A stretch of 64,000 nucleotides of DNA from Rhodospirillaceae bacterium (GTDB taxonomy: Bacteria; Pseudomonadota; Alphaproteobacteria; UBA8366): contig PAZH01000031.1 in assembly GCA_002716125.1 (NCBI GenBank), forward strand, positions 1 through 64,000, written 5' to 3'. Below the pieces are notes generated by a model. The model saw only the letters and a program-made list of their open reading frames with translations, was not told the DNA's origin and ran no database searches. The stretch's first letter is position 1; each line of letters begins with the position of its first letter. Made by a program: the position numbers and the translations under genes. Shown piece by piece: positions 24,909-33,639 of this stretch.

Positions 24909-26396
24909 CTATTTCTTTATCCGCCCCAACAGATACGCCGGTATCATCGCGCAGAGGAAGAAGACGACCAGCAGCCGGAACCCGTCCTGGAAGCCGAATG
25001 TGCTGGCCTGCGCATGAATGACCTCACCGAGAAAATGTAAAGCGCCCGAAGATTGTATCTCTTGCGGAAGTCCCGCTTCGGAAAGCACGCGGCCGACGCT
25101 CTCCATCAATTCCCGCGTGGTCGAGTTGTCCGAGCTTTGCGTCGCCGTCAACGCATCACCATGGTGTTGCGTGCGATATTGAACAAACGCGACCCATGCG
25201 GTTAAGCCCATCGAACCGCCGAACTGACGACAGAAATTGACCATGCCACCGCCGGCACTCAGTTGTTCAGGCGGTAGAGTCCGCAGGGCCGTGCTCATGA
25301 TGAACGGATTGGTGAAGCTCATCCCCATGCGGCTCACGACGAAGTAAAAACCGATCAGGAAAAACGACGTATTGACGTCGGCGCCTGCCATTGGCGCGGT
25401 GCCGATCGCAAAGAGGGCGAGTCCGGCCAATATGCCGATATGGGCTGGAATGCGATCCGCCAGCTTTCCCGTGAACGGCAGTGCCGCCACAATCAATAGC
25501 GACGAGGGCAGCATCATTAGTGCGGCGACGACCGGCGTCATCCCTTGTATCAGCTGTCCGAAAACAGGTACGCCGTATCCAGTGCCGAAGTTGCCGATTC
25601 CGAACACGAACGCGATGAAGGCCACCATCGCGAACTGCTTGTTCTTGAAGAGCGTGAGGTCGATCAGGCTCGACCAACTTTGCAACTGCGTCCAAACGAG
25701 GACGATCCCGCAGGTAATGCCGGTGATGAAAAGTCCGACAATGTAACTCGATGTCCAACCTTCCCGATTGCCTTCCGTAATCGCCGTTACCAGGCAGTAT
25801 ACGGAGACGATAAGGAGGATATAGCCGACCCAATCAAACGCCTTCCTTTCCTTGCTTGGCACAGACGGCATAAAGACCCAGCCCATGAGCGCGGCCACAA
25901 AGATGATGGGCAGCGGTGCCCAAAAGATGTATCGCCAATGCAGGAGCTCAATGGCAAATCCGCCGAAGACGGGCCCCACGGCGACCGCCAGGAAAATGCC
26001 CATCGAATAGATCGCCATTGCGTAGCCACGGCGGTCGGCAGGGAACACTTGGAAGGCCACGACCATCACCAGCGGCTGAATAACACCGGCCGCCACCCCT
26101 TGCAGGACGCGCCCAACGACGATCATGTCGAAGGTTTGGCCCAGTCCGCCGATGACGCTGCCAAGCGTGAAGACTGCCGCCATCAGCAGGAATCCAGCAC
26201 GCTGGCCGAATGCCGCGACAAGCCAGGCGCTCAAGAGCTGGCTTGTCACCATCGCGATATTGAAACCCGTCGTTATAAGCTGTGCTTGATCGAGCCCAAT
26301 CCCGAAGGCGCCGATGACGCTCGGTACTGCGACGTTCACGATCGTCCCGGAGACCACCATCGTGAATGATGCCGCCATCCCTGCAAACATGACCAA
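24909..26396 (-). CDS. DHA2 family MFS drug/metabolite exporter
   Basis: A 495-residue, 14-helix proton antiporter of the EmrB/QacA group in the inner membrane. Motif A (AFGQRAGFLL and GKLADRIPAHIG) and motif C-like glycine-rich helix 5 (AVAVGPVFGGF) are seen; GRVLQGVAAGVIQPLVM is typical. The frame from TTG at 26396 begins MVMFAGMAASFTMV. However the same frame stays open upstream to a stop at 26490-26492 and reads DLFERYGQSYRIL just before, a segment normally at the start of these proteins. No ATG, GTG or TTG lies in that extension in this frame, so the true start is either rare or lost. No EmrA or TolC partner is present. Confidence 0.9.
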   Translation of the reverse strand: MVMFAGMAASFTMVVSGTIVNVAVPSVIGAFGIGLDQAQLITTGFNIAMVTSQLLSAWLVAAFGQRAGFLLMAAVFTLGSVIGGLGQTFDMIVVGRVLQGVAAGVIQPLVMVVAFQVFPADRRGYAMAIYSMGIFLAVAVGPVFGGFAIELLHWRYIFWAPLPIIFVAALMGWVFMPSVPSKERKAFDWVGYILLIVSVYCLVTAITEGNREGWTSSYIVGLFITGITCGIVLVWTQLQSWSSLIDLTLFKNKQFAMVAFIAFVFGIGNFGTGYGVPVFGQLIQGMTPVVAALMMLPSSLLIVAALPFTGKLADRIPAHIGILAGLALFAIGTAPMAGADVNTSFFLIGFYFVVSRMGMSFTNPFIMSTALRTLPPEQLSAGGGMVNFCRQFGGSMGLTAWVAFVQYRTQHHGDALTATQSSDNSTTRELMESVGRVLSEAGLPQEIQSSGALHFLGEVIHAQASTFGFQDGFRLLVVFFLCAMIPAYLLGRIKK

Positions 26397-26496
26397 GATG
26401 CGGTACGATTGGCCGTACCGTTCAAAAAGGTCTTCGATAGATTCCGTTGTCTTGAAGATCGGGCGAACCCCGCGGTGACTGAGGCTAGGTTAAAGA

Positions 26497-27339
26497 CTAA
26501 CCGCTCGCGGGTTTCCACTTATAAATTTTCGCCAAACTCTCGCCCATCAGCGCAGCCTTGTCGCTCTCCGAGATACGATCGGTCAGGCGAAACGGTTCCA
26601 CGCCTTGTTCATAAGTGATCAAGTTCACCGCCCGGGTCCAGTCCGTGCCCCAAAGGCATCGCTCGAAGCCAAAAGCATCGAAGATGCGGCCAAGTGGATC
26701 CCATAGATCGTCATACGGAAACGGTTCTTTCGATAGGGTGCAAGCGCCGGTGATTTTAATCGCGACATTTTCGTATTGGGCCAGCTTCAACACATTCGGC
26801 AGTTCGGCGAACGGTTCGTCCGGCACGGGCGGTTCGAACGGTTGCTTCAATGCCAAGTGATCGAGGACGATCTGCGTATCCGGATTGGCCGCCGCGAGCT
26901 GCGCCGCCTGCTCGGTCACGCTCCAACACAACAAGTTCACGGGGAAGGACAGTCGGCCCGCCGCCTGCAAAACGTTGTGAATGCCCGGATCGTCTGCGTC
27001 CGCTGCATCCCGATAGGCCATCATGATACGGATCGCGACGGTCCCTTCCGTCTCGACCCAGTCTTCGATCGTTTCGACCACGCCGGGATCGCTCGGGTCG
27101 ACCGGCTTGATCAGCGCGAAGCGGTCCGAATGCTTGGCATATACGTCCAACGCGTAGCTCGCATCGTATTTGTACATGGTATAGGGCGAGACCAAGAGCG
27201 CACCGTCGACGCCGACCGCGTCCATCGCGGCGACCATTTCGTCACCCGTGACCTCAGGCGGCCCGGCCAAGACCGCCGCCCATGGGCGGCCCGGATGGTC
27301 TTTCTCGTAGGCATGAACCTGGGCGTCGATCGTCAACAT
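26497..27339 (-). CDS. Amidohydrolase_2 family metal-dependent hydrolase
   Basis: The ATG at 27339 is decided by AGGAGG seven bases upstream, giving 280 residues. The TIM-barrel pattern begins TIDAQVHAYEKDH (the DxH-type start), then LDHLALKQPF with a barrel His, and LWGTDWTRAVNL with the strand-8 Asp. The family contains decarboxylases, lactonases such as LigI and other hydrolases; the second His of the usual HxH is not clearly present (QVHAYE), as in the PDC lactonase-like group. It could act on a lactone or carboxylic acid in an aromatic pathway. Upstream on the same strand, 46 bases away, is a FAD oxidoreductase, so they may form an operon. Confidence 0.9.
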   Translation of the reverse strand: MLTIDAQVHAYEKDHPGRPWAAVLAGPPEVTGDEMVAAMDAVGVDGALLVSPYTMYKYDASYALDVYAKHSDRFALIKPVDPSDPGVVETIEDWVETEGTVAIRIMMAYRDAADADDPGIHNVLQAAGRLSFPVNLLCWSVTEQAAQLAAANPDTQIVLDHLALKQPFEPPVPDEPFAELPNVLKLAQYENVAIKITGACTLSKEPFPYDDLWDPLGRIFDAFGFERCLWGTDWTRAVNLITYEQGVEPFRLTDRISESDKAALMGESLAKIYKWKPASG

Positions 27340-27385
27340 GTCGCTACCTCCTCGCATTGCGGCCTTATCAAGCAATTATGCCGTG

Positions 27386-28723
27386 TCAGCTCCAAGGGAA
27401 CGGACTGTTCGAGACGGGATGCAATCGGCCTTCCGCATAGCGGGAGAGCCGAAACGGATCCATCAACATCGACGGCGCGCCCAGAATTTCTTCCGCGACG
27501 AGCTTTCCGACACCGATCATCTTAAAGCCATGATTTGAATCGGCGATGATGTAGCAATTTTCATGGAAGACATCGAAGACGGGAAAGCTATCCGGCGTGA
27601 AGCAGCCGATCCCGCCCGACGGTTCCTTCCGATACTTGCCTGTCTGACCTTCGAAGCGCTTTTGGCAATGTGCCAAGGCGGAACACCACATGTGGGCAAA
27701 ATCGTCGCCGACAACGAAGTCGGGTGAGTCGACGCCATAAGGGTCGACAGCGACCTGATCGACCGGCGTCTCCACGACATATGGCATCGCGCCGCCCTGA
27801 ATGCCGCCGAAATGAAAATCGGGTTTGTAATAGATGCCCCAGGGCTCGTCGGAGATCACCGAACCGTCGACGTCCGAGATGAGCGGCGCGTCCGTGTCCA
27901 CATGGATCACCGGCGGCATCTCACCGGCATTGGTCATTTGAAAATCCGGCTCGACGCCGAGCGTGCCTTCCTGCAAGGACCAATAGGTCCACATCGGCAC
28001 GTCGTCATGCATCTGGCCATCAGCGCCTTTGATGGAGACGGATTCCGGCAGGTCGAGCATTTGCCAAATGGCGCGTACCCAGGGCCCGACCCCGGCGACG
28101 ACATAATCGGTCTCGATGATACCGCGGTCGGTTTCGACCGCTGTGACCGCACCGCCGTCCACGCGCAGCCCGGTCACGGCAACGCCCGTCAGTATGCGCA
28201 CGCCTTCCGCCTCGGCTTTCCCCGCAAGACCGTACATCGCTTTTGTGTTGTTGGAATAGCCGCCCTTCTTCTCATGGAGAACGGACGTGATCCCTTGCGC
28301 CTGCCAATCTTCGAAGATGTCGCGCATATAAGCGGCTGACGCCTCAGCTCCTTCGACCAAGGTCGAGGGATAGCCGATGTCGCGCTGCTGTTCGTGGATC
28401 GAGACGATATCCTCGAACATCCCGTCATGGCTGATCTGCATGTAGCCGACCGGATGATAGCTGTAGGCCTCGGCGTCTCTCTCCCAAACGGACACGGAAT
28501 GCGCCATCAGCTCCCGCATCGCCGGCTGGAAATAATTATTACGCACAATTCCGCACGCGATGCCCGACGCCCCGGCGGCAATCGATGTTTTATCGATAAG
28601 AAGGATGTCTTCGCCCGAGCCCTGCCCTCGAGCCTTGAACGCCGCGGCCAAATGATACGCCGTGCTCAATCCGTGCACGCCGGCACCGATGATCACGTAT
28701 TTGCTGGATGTCGGAAAAGCCAT
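27386..28723 (-). CDS. FAD-dependent oxidoreductase of the sarcosine/dimethylglycine oxidase (DAO) type
   Basis: A 445-residue enzyme from the ATG at 28723, since frames upstream are non-protein-like. The FAD-binding motif is YVIIGAGVHGLSTAYHLA near the N-terminus, followed by LLIDKTSIAAGASGIACG, the usual ribose and flavin contacts. The DAO fold continues to EPSGGIGCFTPDSFPVFD and a C-terminal ADSNHGFKMIGVGKLVAEE. It oxidises an amine or hydroxy compound, but lacks the extra folate domains of dimethylglycine dehydrogenase. It is divergent from the thiolase gene and followed by an amidohydrolase. A TCATGC-AAA-GCATGA palindrome lies in the divergent gap. Confidence 0.92.
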   Translation of the reverse strand: MAFPTSSKYVIIGAGVHGLSTAYHLAAAFKARGQGSGEDILLIDKTSIAAGASGIACGIVRNNYFQPAMRELMAHSVSVWERDAEAYSYHPVGYMQISHDGMFEDIVSIHEQQRDIGYPSTLVEGAEASAAYMRDIFEDWQAQGITSVLHEKKGGYSNNTKAMYGLAGKAEAEGVRILTGVAVTGLRVDGGAVTAVETDRGIIETDYVVAGVGPWVRAIWQMLDLPESVSIKGADGQMHDDVPMWTYWSLQEGTLGVEPDFQMTNAGEMPPVIHVDTDAPLISDVDGSVISDEPWGIYYKPDFHFGGIQGGAMPYVVETPVDQVAVDPYGVDSPDFVVGDDFAHMWCSALAHCQKRFEGQTGKYRKEPSGGIGCFTPDSFPVFDVFHENCYIIADSNHGFKMIGVGKLVAEEILGAPSMLMDPFRLSRYAEGRLHPVSNSPFPWS

Positions 28724-28779
28724 TGAAGTTTCCGGTAAGTTATAGCGTTTGCTTCCCTCACTTAAACGCCCAACAGAAA

Positions 28780-28794
28780 TCATGCAAAGCATGA
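28780..28794. promoter_or_regulatory. Palindrome TCATGC-AAA-GCATGA between divergent genes
   Basis: A perfect palindrome with 6-bp arms and a 3-bp centre lies in the 133-base region between the FAD oxidoreductase and the thiolase genes, 57 bases before the former and 62 before the latter. Position and symmetry fit an operator controlling one or both genes. No local regulator gene is present, so the binding protein is unknown. Confidence 0.35.
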
Positions 28795-28856
28795 CTGTCG
28801 CCCGCCGATTCCGCCCTATCTCTTTTTGCAGTGAATGAAACAGGGGAGAGACCGGC

Positions 28857-30125
28857 ATGGCACCTTCGAGTGACATCGACGCGACAGCGCCGAAATTCCT
28901 GCGCGGCAAGTATGCGATTTGCGGCGTCGGGGAGACCACGTACCGGCGGGGATCGGAAGAATCCACGCGGAACCTCGCGACTTGGGCGATCAACAATGCG
29001 CTCGAAGATGCCGGCATGACGGCCGACGATGTCGACGGGATGCTGAACTACTCAGGCAACGATTCGGTTTTCGCACCGCATGTCGCCAATGATCTGGGTA
29101 TCCGCCTGAATTTCTATATGGACGTCCACGGTGGCGGCTCCTCAACGGAAGCGCTGATCGGTATCGCCATCGGCGTGATCGAAGCCGGCATGTGCAAGGC
29201 CGTGGTGATCTACCGCTCAATGAACGGCTACACACAAGTGCGGATCGGCGGTACTGGCGCCCGTTCCGCCGTGCCGATCGTCGGCGACCAAATTCACCAC
29301 CGAGGGTACGGCTGGCAGAGTGCCGGGCAGATGTTCGCGCCGACTTTCCTGCGGCATATGTACGACTACGGCACGACGCCGGAGCAAGTCGCCCACGTGA
29401 AAGTGGCGCATTCGAAACACGCTTCAAACAATCCGAAGGCGTACTATAAAACCCGCTACACGGTCGATGACGTCGTGAACTCACGGATCATCTGCAAGCC
29501 GTTGCATCTGCTGGATTGCTGTGTCGAGACGGATAACGCGACGGCGATCATTGTGACCCGATTGGACAGGGCACGCGACTGCAAGAACCCGCCAGCCGTC
29601 ATCCAGTCGGTGGTCGGCCGTTGCTGCAAACCGCGCGGCGATATCCATCTTCACTACCAGCACGGCCCGATTTCGACCGTTGCCGGGCACTACGCGAAGG
29701 ATATCCTGTTCGCGAATGCAGGTGTCGGCCCCGAAGATATCGACGTCACCGGTTCATACGATGCCTTTACCTTCACAACGATGCTGCAGCTTGAGGATTA
29801 CGGCTTCTGCAAGAAGGGTGAAGGTGGGGACTACGTCTCCTCCGGTGCGATAGAACTTGGGGGACGCCGGCCCAACAACACGTCGGGCGGCCACCTCTGT
29901 GAAGGCTATACCCACGGCATGAACATGGTGATCGAGAATGTTCGCCAGCTGCGGAACGACGCCGACGATTCCTGCCCGATCGGGCCCGACGGCAAACGCC
30001 AACATTCGCACGACTATTCGGAAGGCGGATGCCGGCAAGTGAAGGATGTCGAATTGACGGCCAATCTCGGCTGGGCCCATCCGGGCGCGGCTTCGTCGAT
30101 GATCATGTCGAAAGACGCAAGGTAG
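28857..30125 (+). CDS. Thiolase-fold protein without the acyl-carrying cysteine (lipid-transfer/SCP-x type)
   Basis: A 422-residue thiolase-fold protein. It carries ADDVDGMLNYSGNDS, a GGG-S-S turn at residues 92-96 (HGGGSSTEAL) where thiolases have their nucleophilic Cys, a segment ending YDAFTFTTMLQLEDYGFC, and GGHLCEGYTHGMN at the end. The missing cysteine excludes ordinary Claisen thiolysis. Proteins of this type paired with a DUF35 partner include the steroid side-chain retro-aldolase Ltp2, so a C-C lyase or transferase role is likely. A DUF35 gene follows after 12 bases. The ATG at 28857 has GGGGAGAG nine bases upstream. It is the first gene of a run up to the CaiB/BaiF gene at 33565. 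Confidence 0.9.
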   Translation: MAPSSDIDATAPKFLRGKYAICGVGETTYRRGSEESTRNLATWAINNALEDAGMTADDVDGMLNYSGNDSVFAPHVANDLGIRLNFYMDVHGGGSSTEALIGIAIGVIEAGMCKAVVIYRSMNGYTQVRIGGTGARSAVPIVGDQIHHRGYGWQSAGQMFAPTFLRHMYDYGTTPEQVAHVKVAHSKHASNNPKAYYKTRYTVDDVVNSRIICKPLHLLDCCVETDNATAIIVTRLDRARDCKNPPAVIQSVVGRCCKPRGDIHLHYQHGPISTVAGHYAKDILFANAGVGPEDIDVTGSYDAFTFTTMLQLEDYGFCKKGEGGDYVSSGAIELGGRRPNNTSGGHLCEGYTHGMNMVIENVRQLRNDADDSCPIGPDGKRQHSHDYSEGGCRQVKDVELTANLGWAHPGAASSMIMSKDAR

Positions 30126-30137
30126 GAGGACCGGACA

Positions 30138-30659
30138 ATGCCAATTCAAGGCGAATACATGGGCATGATGCTCACCATCGACGATGTCGATAAAGAGAAC
30201 CGGGAGTTCTTCCGCCATTGCGCCGAAGGCACTTTCCATCTTCAGAAAGGCAAGGAAAGCGGCTTGCTCCGCTATCCGCCGACGACCGCCTGCCCGTGGA
30301 CGCGGGATCGCGATTACGATTGGGTGCCGGTCGAAGGAAAGGGCGAGGTACATTCTTACGCAGAAGTCCACCACCCGATCCAACCGGCTTTCCGCGAGAA
30401 AGTTCCGTATATGGTGTTGGTCGTCGATCTCGATACGCAGAAAGGCGAGCCGACGGAGCATGAAGCTCTGCGGGTCGCCGGCAACCTAGTCACGGCAGAC
30501 GGCGAATTCGCACCGCCGGAAATGATCAAGTCTGTCGGCATCGGAACCCGTGTGCGGATGGTCTTCTCGGACGTGACGGACGGCTTCGCGCTGCCGCAAT
30601 GGACCATCGATGAGGATGCGGACCAGCCGGAGAACCCTTGGCGCTACCCGCAGGAATAA
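30138..30659 (+). CDS. DUF35 OB-fold protein with degenerate zinc ribbon
   Basis: A 173-residue partner of the upstream thiolase-fold protein. DUF35 proteins usually have an N-terminal zinc ribbon of two CxxC pairs followed by an OB-fold. Here the ribbon region reads FHLQKGKESGLLRYPPTTACPWT, with the first Cys pair replaced and only one Cys in the second, so zinc binding is probably lost. The OB-fold follows from GKGEVHSYAEVHH to GIGTRVRMVFSD. In Ltp2-like complexes the DUF35 subunit is required for activity and shapes the active site. GGAGGACC precedes the ATG, which is 12 bases after the thiolase stop. Confidence 0.88.
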   Translation: MPIQGEYMGMMLTIDDVDKENREFFRHCAEGTFHLQKGKESGLLRYPPTTACPWTRDRDYDWVPVEGKGEVHSYAEVHHPIQPAFREKVPYMVLVVDLDTQKGEPTEHEALRVAGNLVTADGEFAPPEMIKSVGIGTRVRMVFSDVTDGFALPQWTIDEDADQPENPWRYPQE

Positions 30660-30692
30660 AGCGAAGGGAATAGCGGGATCAGTTACCACGAT

Positions 30693-30766
30693 CCGTCATT
30701 CCCGCGAAGGCGGGAATCCAGACGGTTGGGTCGTGGTAACTGGATTCCCGTCTTCGCGGGAATGAC
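30693..30766. repeat. Palindromic repeat GTCATTCCCGCGAAGGCGGGAAT, inverted pair
   Basis: Two inverted arms (30693-30721 and 30739-30766) each carry ATTCCCGC..GCGGGAAT-type hairpins, and the flanks AGTTACCACGA and TCGTGGTAACT are also complementary. Same family as the elements at 36431 and 51892. It ends 12 bases before the carboxylesterase ATG and replaces its ribosome-binding region. Confidence 0.85.
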
Positions 30767-30778
30767 AAAACGCAGCAG

Positions 30779-32350
30779 ATGAACGAAGCGACTGTTAATT
30801 CAACGAACCCTGTTTCGTCACACGACCCAATTCAGGTCGCCCAAGGCCTGCTTCGTGGTGCCCCCTGTCCGGAGAACCCGCGCATTTCACGTTTCCTTGG
30901 CATTCCCTATGCCGCGGCACCGACCGGCGCCCTCCGATGGCAACCGCCGGTACCGGCAGCTCCCTGGCAAGGCGAACGGGATGCTTCCGATTTCGGACCG
31001 GTCTGCCCGCAACCGGGTGGCGGCACGCTCGTCATGTTCGGAATCCGCGGCGGCGAGGAGATGTCGGAAGACAGCCTGAATTTGAATGTTTGGACAGGTG
31101 CCGTCGATGCCGACGAAAGACGCCCGGTCATGGTTTGGCTTCACGGCGGCGGTCTGCGAATCGGACACGGCAGTCACCCGATGTATAACGGTGTCCGTCT
31201 CGCCGAACGAGGTGTTGTCGTTGTCACGATCAACTACCGCCTTCTCAGCTTGGGGGCCTTGGCGCATCCGCAGCTCACCACCGAATCCGGCAACGGCGCA
31301 TCGGGCAATTACGCCTTGATGGATCAGATCGCCGCCCTCGAATGGGTCCAGGCGAACATCGCATGTTTTGGCGGCGATCCGGAGAATGTGACGCTGTTCG
31401 GCGAGTCGGCCGGTGCCCGCTGTATCTCCGTGCTCATGACCTCGGCCGTCGCCGCGCCCCTTTTCCGAAGAGGCATTTGTCAAAGCGGCGCACTACGCGG
31501 AACCGACGGTTCGCGTGCCCAGCGCGAAGAATTGGGCCGGCAACTGGCCGCGAAGATGGGCGCCGCGAAAGCAGGCGATCCAATCGACGCCCTGCGCGCG
31601 GCAAACTGGCAAGACTTAATCGAAGCTGCACCCGCCTTCGACAGCAATCCGTTTGTTGATGGACACGTCGTGACCGACGTCCCGGAGAACTTGTATCGGG
31701 CCGGCCGGTCACACGACAAACCGTTGCTCATCATCAACAATGCGAACGAAGCCGGTCTCTTTGCCGCCGCCTTGAAACAGCCCATCGATTCCGCCCTGCG
31801 GTTTCGAGAGATCGTCGACGCGGAATTCGGCGACGCGACCGATGACGTTCTCGCGCTCTATCCGGTCGATCAGGAAGAAGATGCGCAAGATGCTTGGAAC
31901 AAATTGCGCACGGACATGTGGTACGGCCTGCCCGGCCGCCGACACGCTGACCTCCATGCCGGGGCGGGCCGCACTGTCTATTTCGCCAATTTCTCGCGCG
32001 TGCCGCACTGGCGCGGCGGCCGGAAGATGGGTGCGCATCACGGCGCGGAAATCCCCTATGTTTTCGGGGGCGGCATCCGGTGCGGTGCCTTTGCATCGGG
32101 CGGTGCGGAAGACCCTGTCGATCGCAATCTCAGCGAGGCGATGATGTCTGCCTGGGTGAACTTTGCATCGAATGGCGATCCAAACGGAGACGGGTTGCCT
32201 GAATGGGACATCTACACGCCCGCGCAACGCGCCTATCTCGATTTCGGCAATGCCGTCGAAGCGGGCGTCGACTTGAACAAAGACAGACTTGATTCTCTTG
32301 AAGCCGCTCTCGTTCACCACAGCGGCAAATTCGATCTCTACAGCGAATAG
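30779..32350 (+). CDS. Type-B carboxylesterase/lipase family hydrolase
   Basis: A 523-residue alpha/beta-hydrolase of the para-nitrobenzyl-esterase type. The nucleophile is Ser210 in GESAG (LFGESAGARC), the oxyanion hole is LHGGGL at 121-126, the acid is probably the Glu in NANEAGLF and the histidine lies in GAHHGAEIPYVFG. SEDSLNLNVW is the classic second signature. No signal peptide, so cytoplasmic. It hydrolyses carboxylic esters; substrate unknown. The ATG follows a palindromic repeat by only 12 bases and has no strong ribosome-binding site. A CaiB/BaiF transferase starts nine bases after its stop, so the two are likely cotranslated. Confidence 0.93.
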   Translation: MNEATVNSTNPVSSHDPIQVAQGLLRGAPCPENPRISRFLGIPYAAAPTGALRWQPPVPAAPWQGERDASDFGPVCPQPGGGTLVMFGIRGGEEMSEDSLNLNVWTGAVDADERRPVMVWLHGGGLRIGHGSHPMYNGVRLAERGVVVVTINYRLLSLGALAHPQLTTESGNGASGNYALMDQIAALEWVQANIACFGGDPENVTLFGESAGARCISVLMTSAVAAPLFRRGICQSGALRGTDGSRAQREELGRQLAAKMGAAKAGDPIDALRAANWQDLIEAAPAFDSNPFVDGHVVTDVPENLYRAGRSHDKPLLIINNANEAGLFAAALKQPIDSALRFREIVDAEFGDATDDVLALYPVDQEEDAQDAWNKLRTDMWYGLPGRRHADLHAGAGRTVYFANFSRVPHWRGGRKMGAHHGAEIPYVFGGGIRCGAFASGGAEDPVDRNLSEAMMSAWVNFASNGDPNGDGLPEWDIYTPAQRAYLDFGNAVEAGVDLNKDRLDSLEAALVHHSGKFDLYSE

Positions 32351-32359
32351 GATTACACC

Positions 32360-33565
32360 GTGGCGAAAGCATTTGAAGACGTCCGCATCGTCGATTTCAC
32401 GCAGGTCTTATGCGGGCCGATGGCGACCGCACAAATGGCGCTACTGGGCGCGGATGTCATCAAGATCGAAATACCTGAGATCGGCGACCAGATGCGGATG
32501 CTCTCCGCCCGAGATATTTGGGCCGAAACGCGCTGCGGCCCGGGCTTCATGGGTGTGAATTACGGCAAGCGCTCACTCAGCCTGGACCTGAAAGCGCCTG
32601 AAGCCAAAGAGATCGTCGGGCGTCTGGTCAAAGGCGCAAATGCAATCGCCGAGAACTTTAAGCCAGGCGTGCTCAACCGCCTCGGTTTCAGCTACGACTG
32701 GGCGAAAAGCATTCAACCGGACATCGTCTATATCGCCATTTCCGGTTTCGGTCAGGAAGGCCCTCTGAGTGGCGCGGGCGCCTACGACGGCGCCATCCAA
32801 GCCATGTCCGGCATGATGTCCGCGACCGGTACGCCGGAGACCGGTCCGCTCCGCGTCGGCTTCCCAGTGGCCGACATGACGACCGGCTTCAACGCCGCCT
32901 TCGCGCTGGCGAGCGCACTGTATCGGCAAAAAGCGACCGGCGAAGGTCAGTATCTCGATCTTGCGATGACCGATTCCCTGCTTTCGTTACAGAATTATTC
33001 GGTCAGCCGCTTCACCGTCGCGGGCGATGAGCCAGAGCTGCTCGGCAACAACTCACCGACCTTCCAAGGCACGTCCAGTGTCTTTCCGACCAAGGACGGG
33101 TTTCTCAATATTTCGGTCTTCACGGACAAGATGGCGCTCCGCCTTTGCGATGCCATCGGGCATCCTGAATGGAAGGAAGAACGGCGCTGGAATTCCGCCG
33201 AGGGACGCACCGAAGATTTCGACGAAATTCAACGCATCCTGTCGGAAACACTCTCGCAAAAGACGACAGCGGAATGGCTGCCAATCATGGAAGCGGAGGG
33301 TGTGCCCGTGGCACCCGTAAATACGCTCGAGGAAGCCGTCTACAGCGAACAAGTCACACAACGGAACTTCCTTTTGGAAATGCCGGCGCCGACGGGGATC
33401 GATCAAACCGTCAAACTCCCTGGCACGTCGTTCATCGCATCGGAAGACTCCCCCGGCACGGACCGCTCGCCGCCCCGCGTCGGCGAGCATACCGATGAAA
33501 TTCTGGCCGAGATTGGCTACACCGACGGCGAGATTGCCGGCTTCCATGACAAGGGCGTCGTTTAG
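32360..33565 (+). CDS. CaiB/BaiF family III CoA-transferase
   Basis: A 401-residue family III CoA-transferase starting with GTG at 32360, ten bases after the esterase stop codon begins. These enzymes move CoA between carboxylic acids through a covalent aspartyl-CoA. The conserved Asp is D143 (GAYDGAIQAMSG). The N-terminal CoA-binding pattern VDFTQVLCGPMATAQMALLGADVIKIE is typical, with GFGQEGP at 129-135. Donor and acceptor acids are not evident, though formyl-, succinyl- and carnitine-CoA exchange are known. It is the last gene of a same-strand run starting with the thiolase-fold protein. Confidence 0.94.
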   Translation: MAKAFEDVRIVDFTQVLCGPMATAQMALLGADVIKIEIPEIGDQMRMLSARDIWAETRCGPGFMGVNYGKRSLSLDLKAPEAKEIVGRLVKGANAIAENFKPGVLNRLGFSYDWAKSIQPDIVYIAISGFGQEGPLSGAGAYDGAIQAMSGMMSATGTPETGPLRVGFPVADMTTGFNAAFALASALYRQKATGEGQYLDLAMTDSLLSLQNYSVSRFTVAGDEPELLGNNSPTFQGTSSVFPTKDGFLNISVFTDKMALRLCDAIGHPEWKEERRWNSAEGRTEDFDEIQRILSETLSQKTTAEWLPIMEAEGVPVAPVNTLEEAVYSEQVTQRNFLLEMPAPTGIDQTVKLPGTSFIASEDSPGTDRSPPRVGEHTDEILAEIGYTDGEIAGFHDKGVV

Positions 33566-33639
33566 CCCGGCTTTAACACCGATGACACGCACCTAGATTA
33601 CCTTGCAGGAACCGCTCACCGCATAGGTCGAGGACGCCG

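Noticed and set aside
25545-26369. A 274-codon plus-strand frame opposite the DHA2 exporter
   Set aside because: The minus frame has 14 hydrophobic helices and MFS motifs; the plus frame is rich in Arg, His and Asp with no fold.
30693-30766. Repeats considered as a possible CRISPR remnant
   Set aside because: The units are inverted hairpin pairs found at separate loci, without regular spacing or unique spacers, and no cas gene is near.
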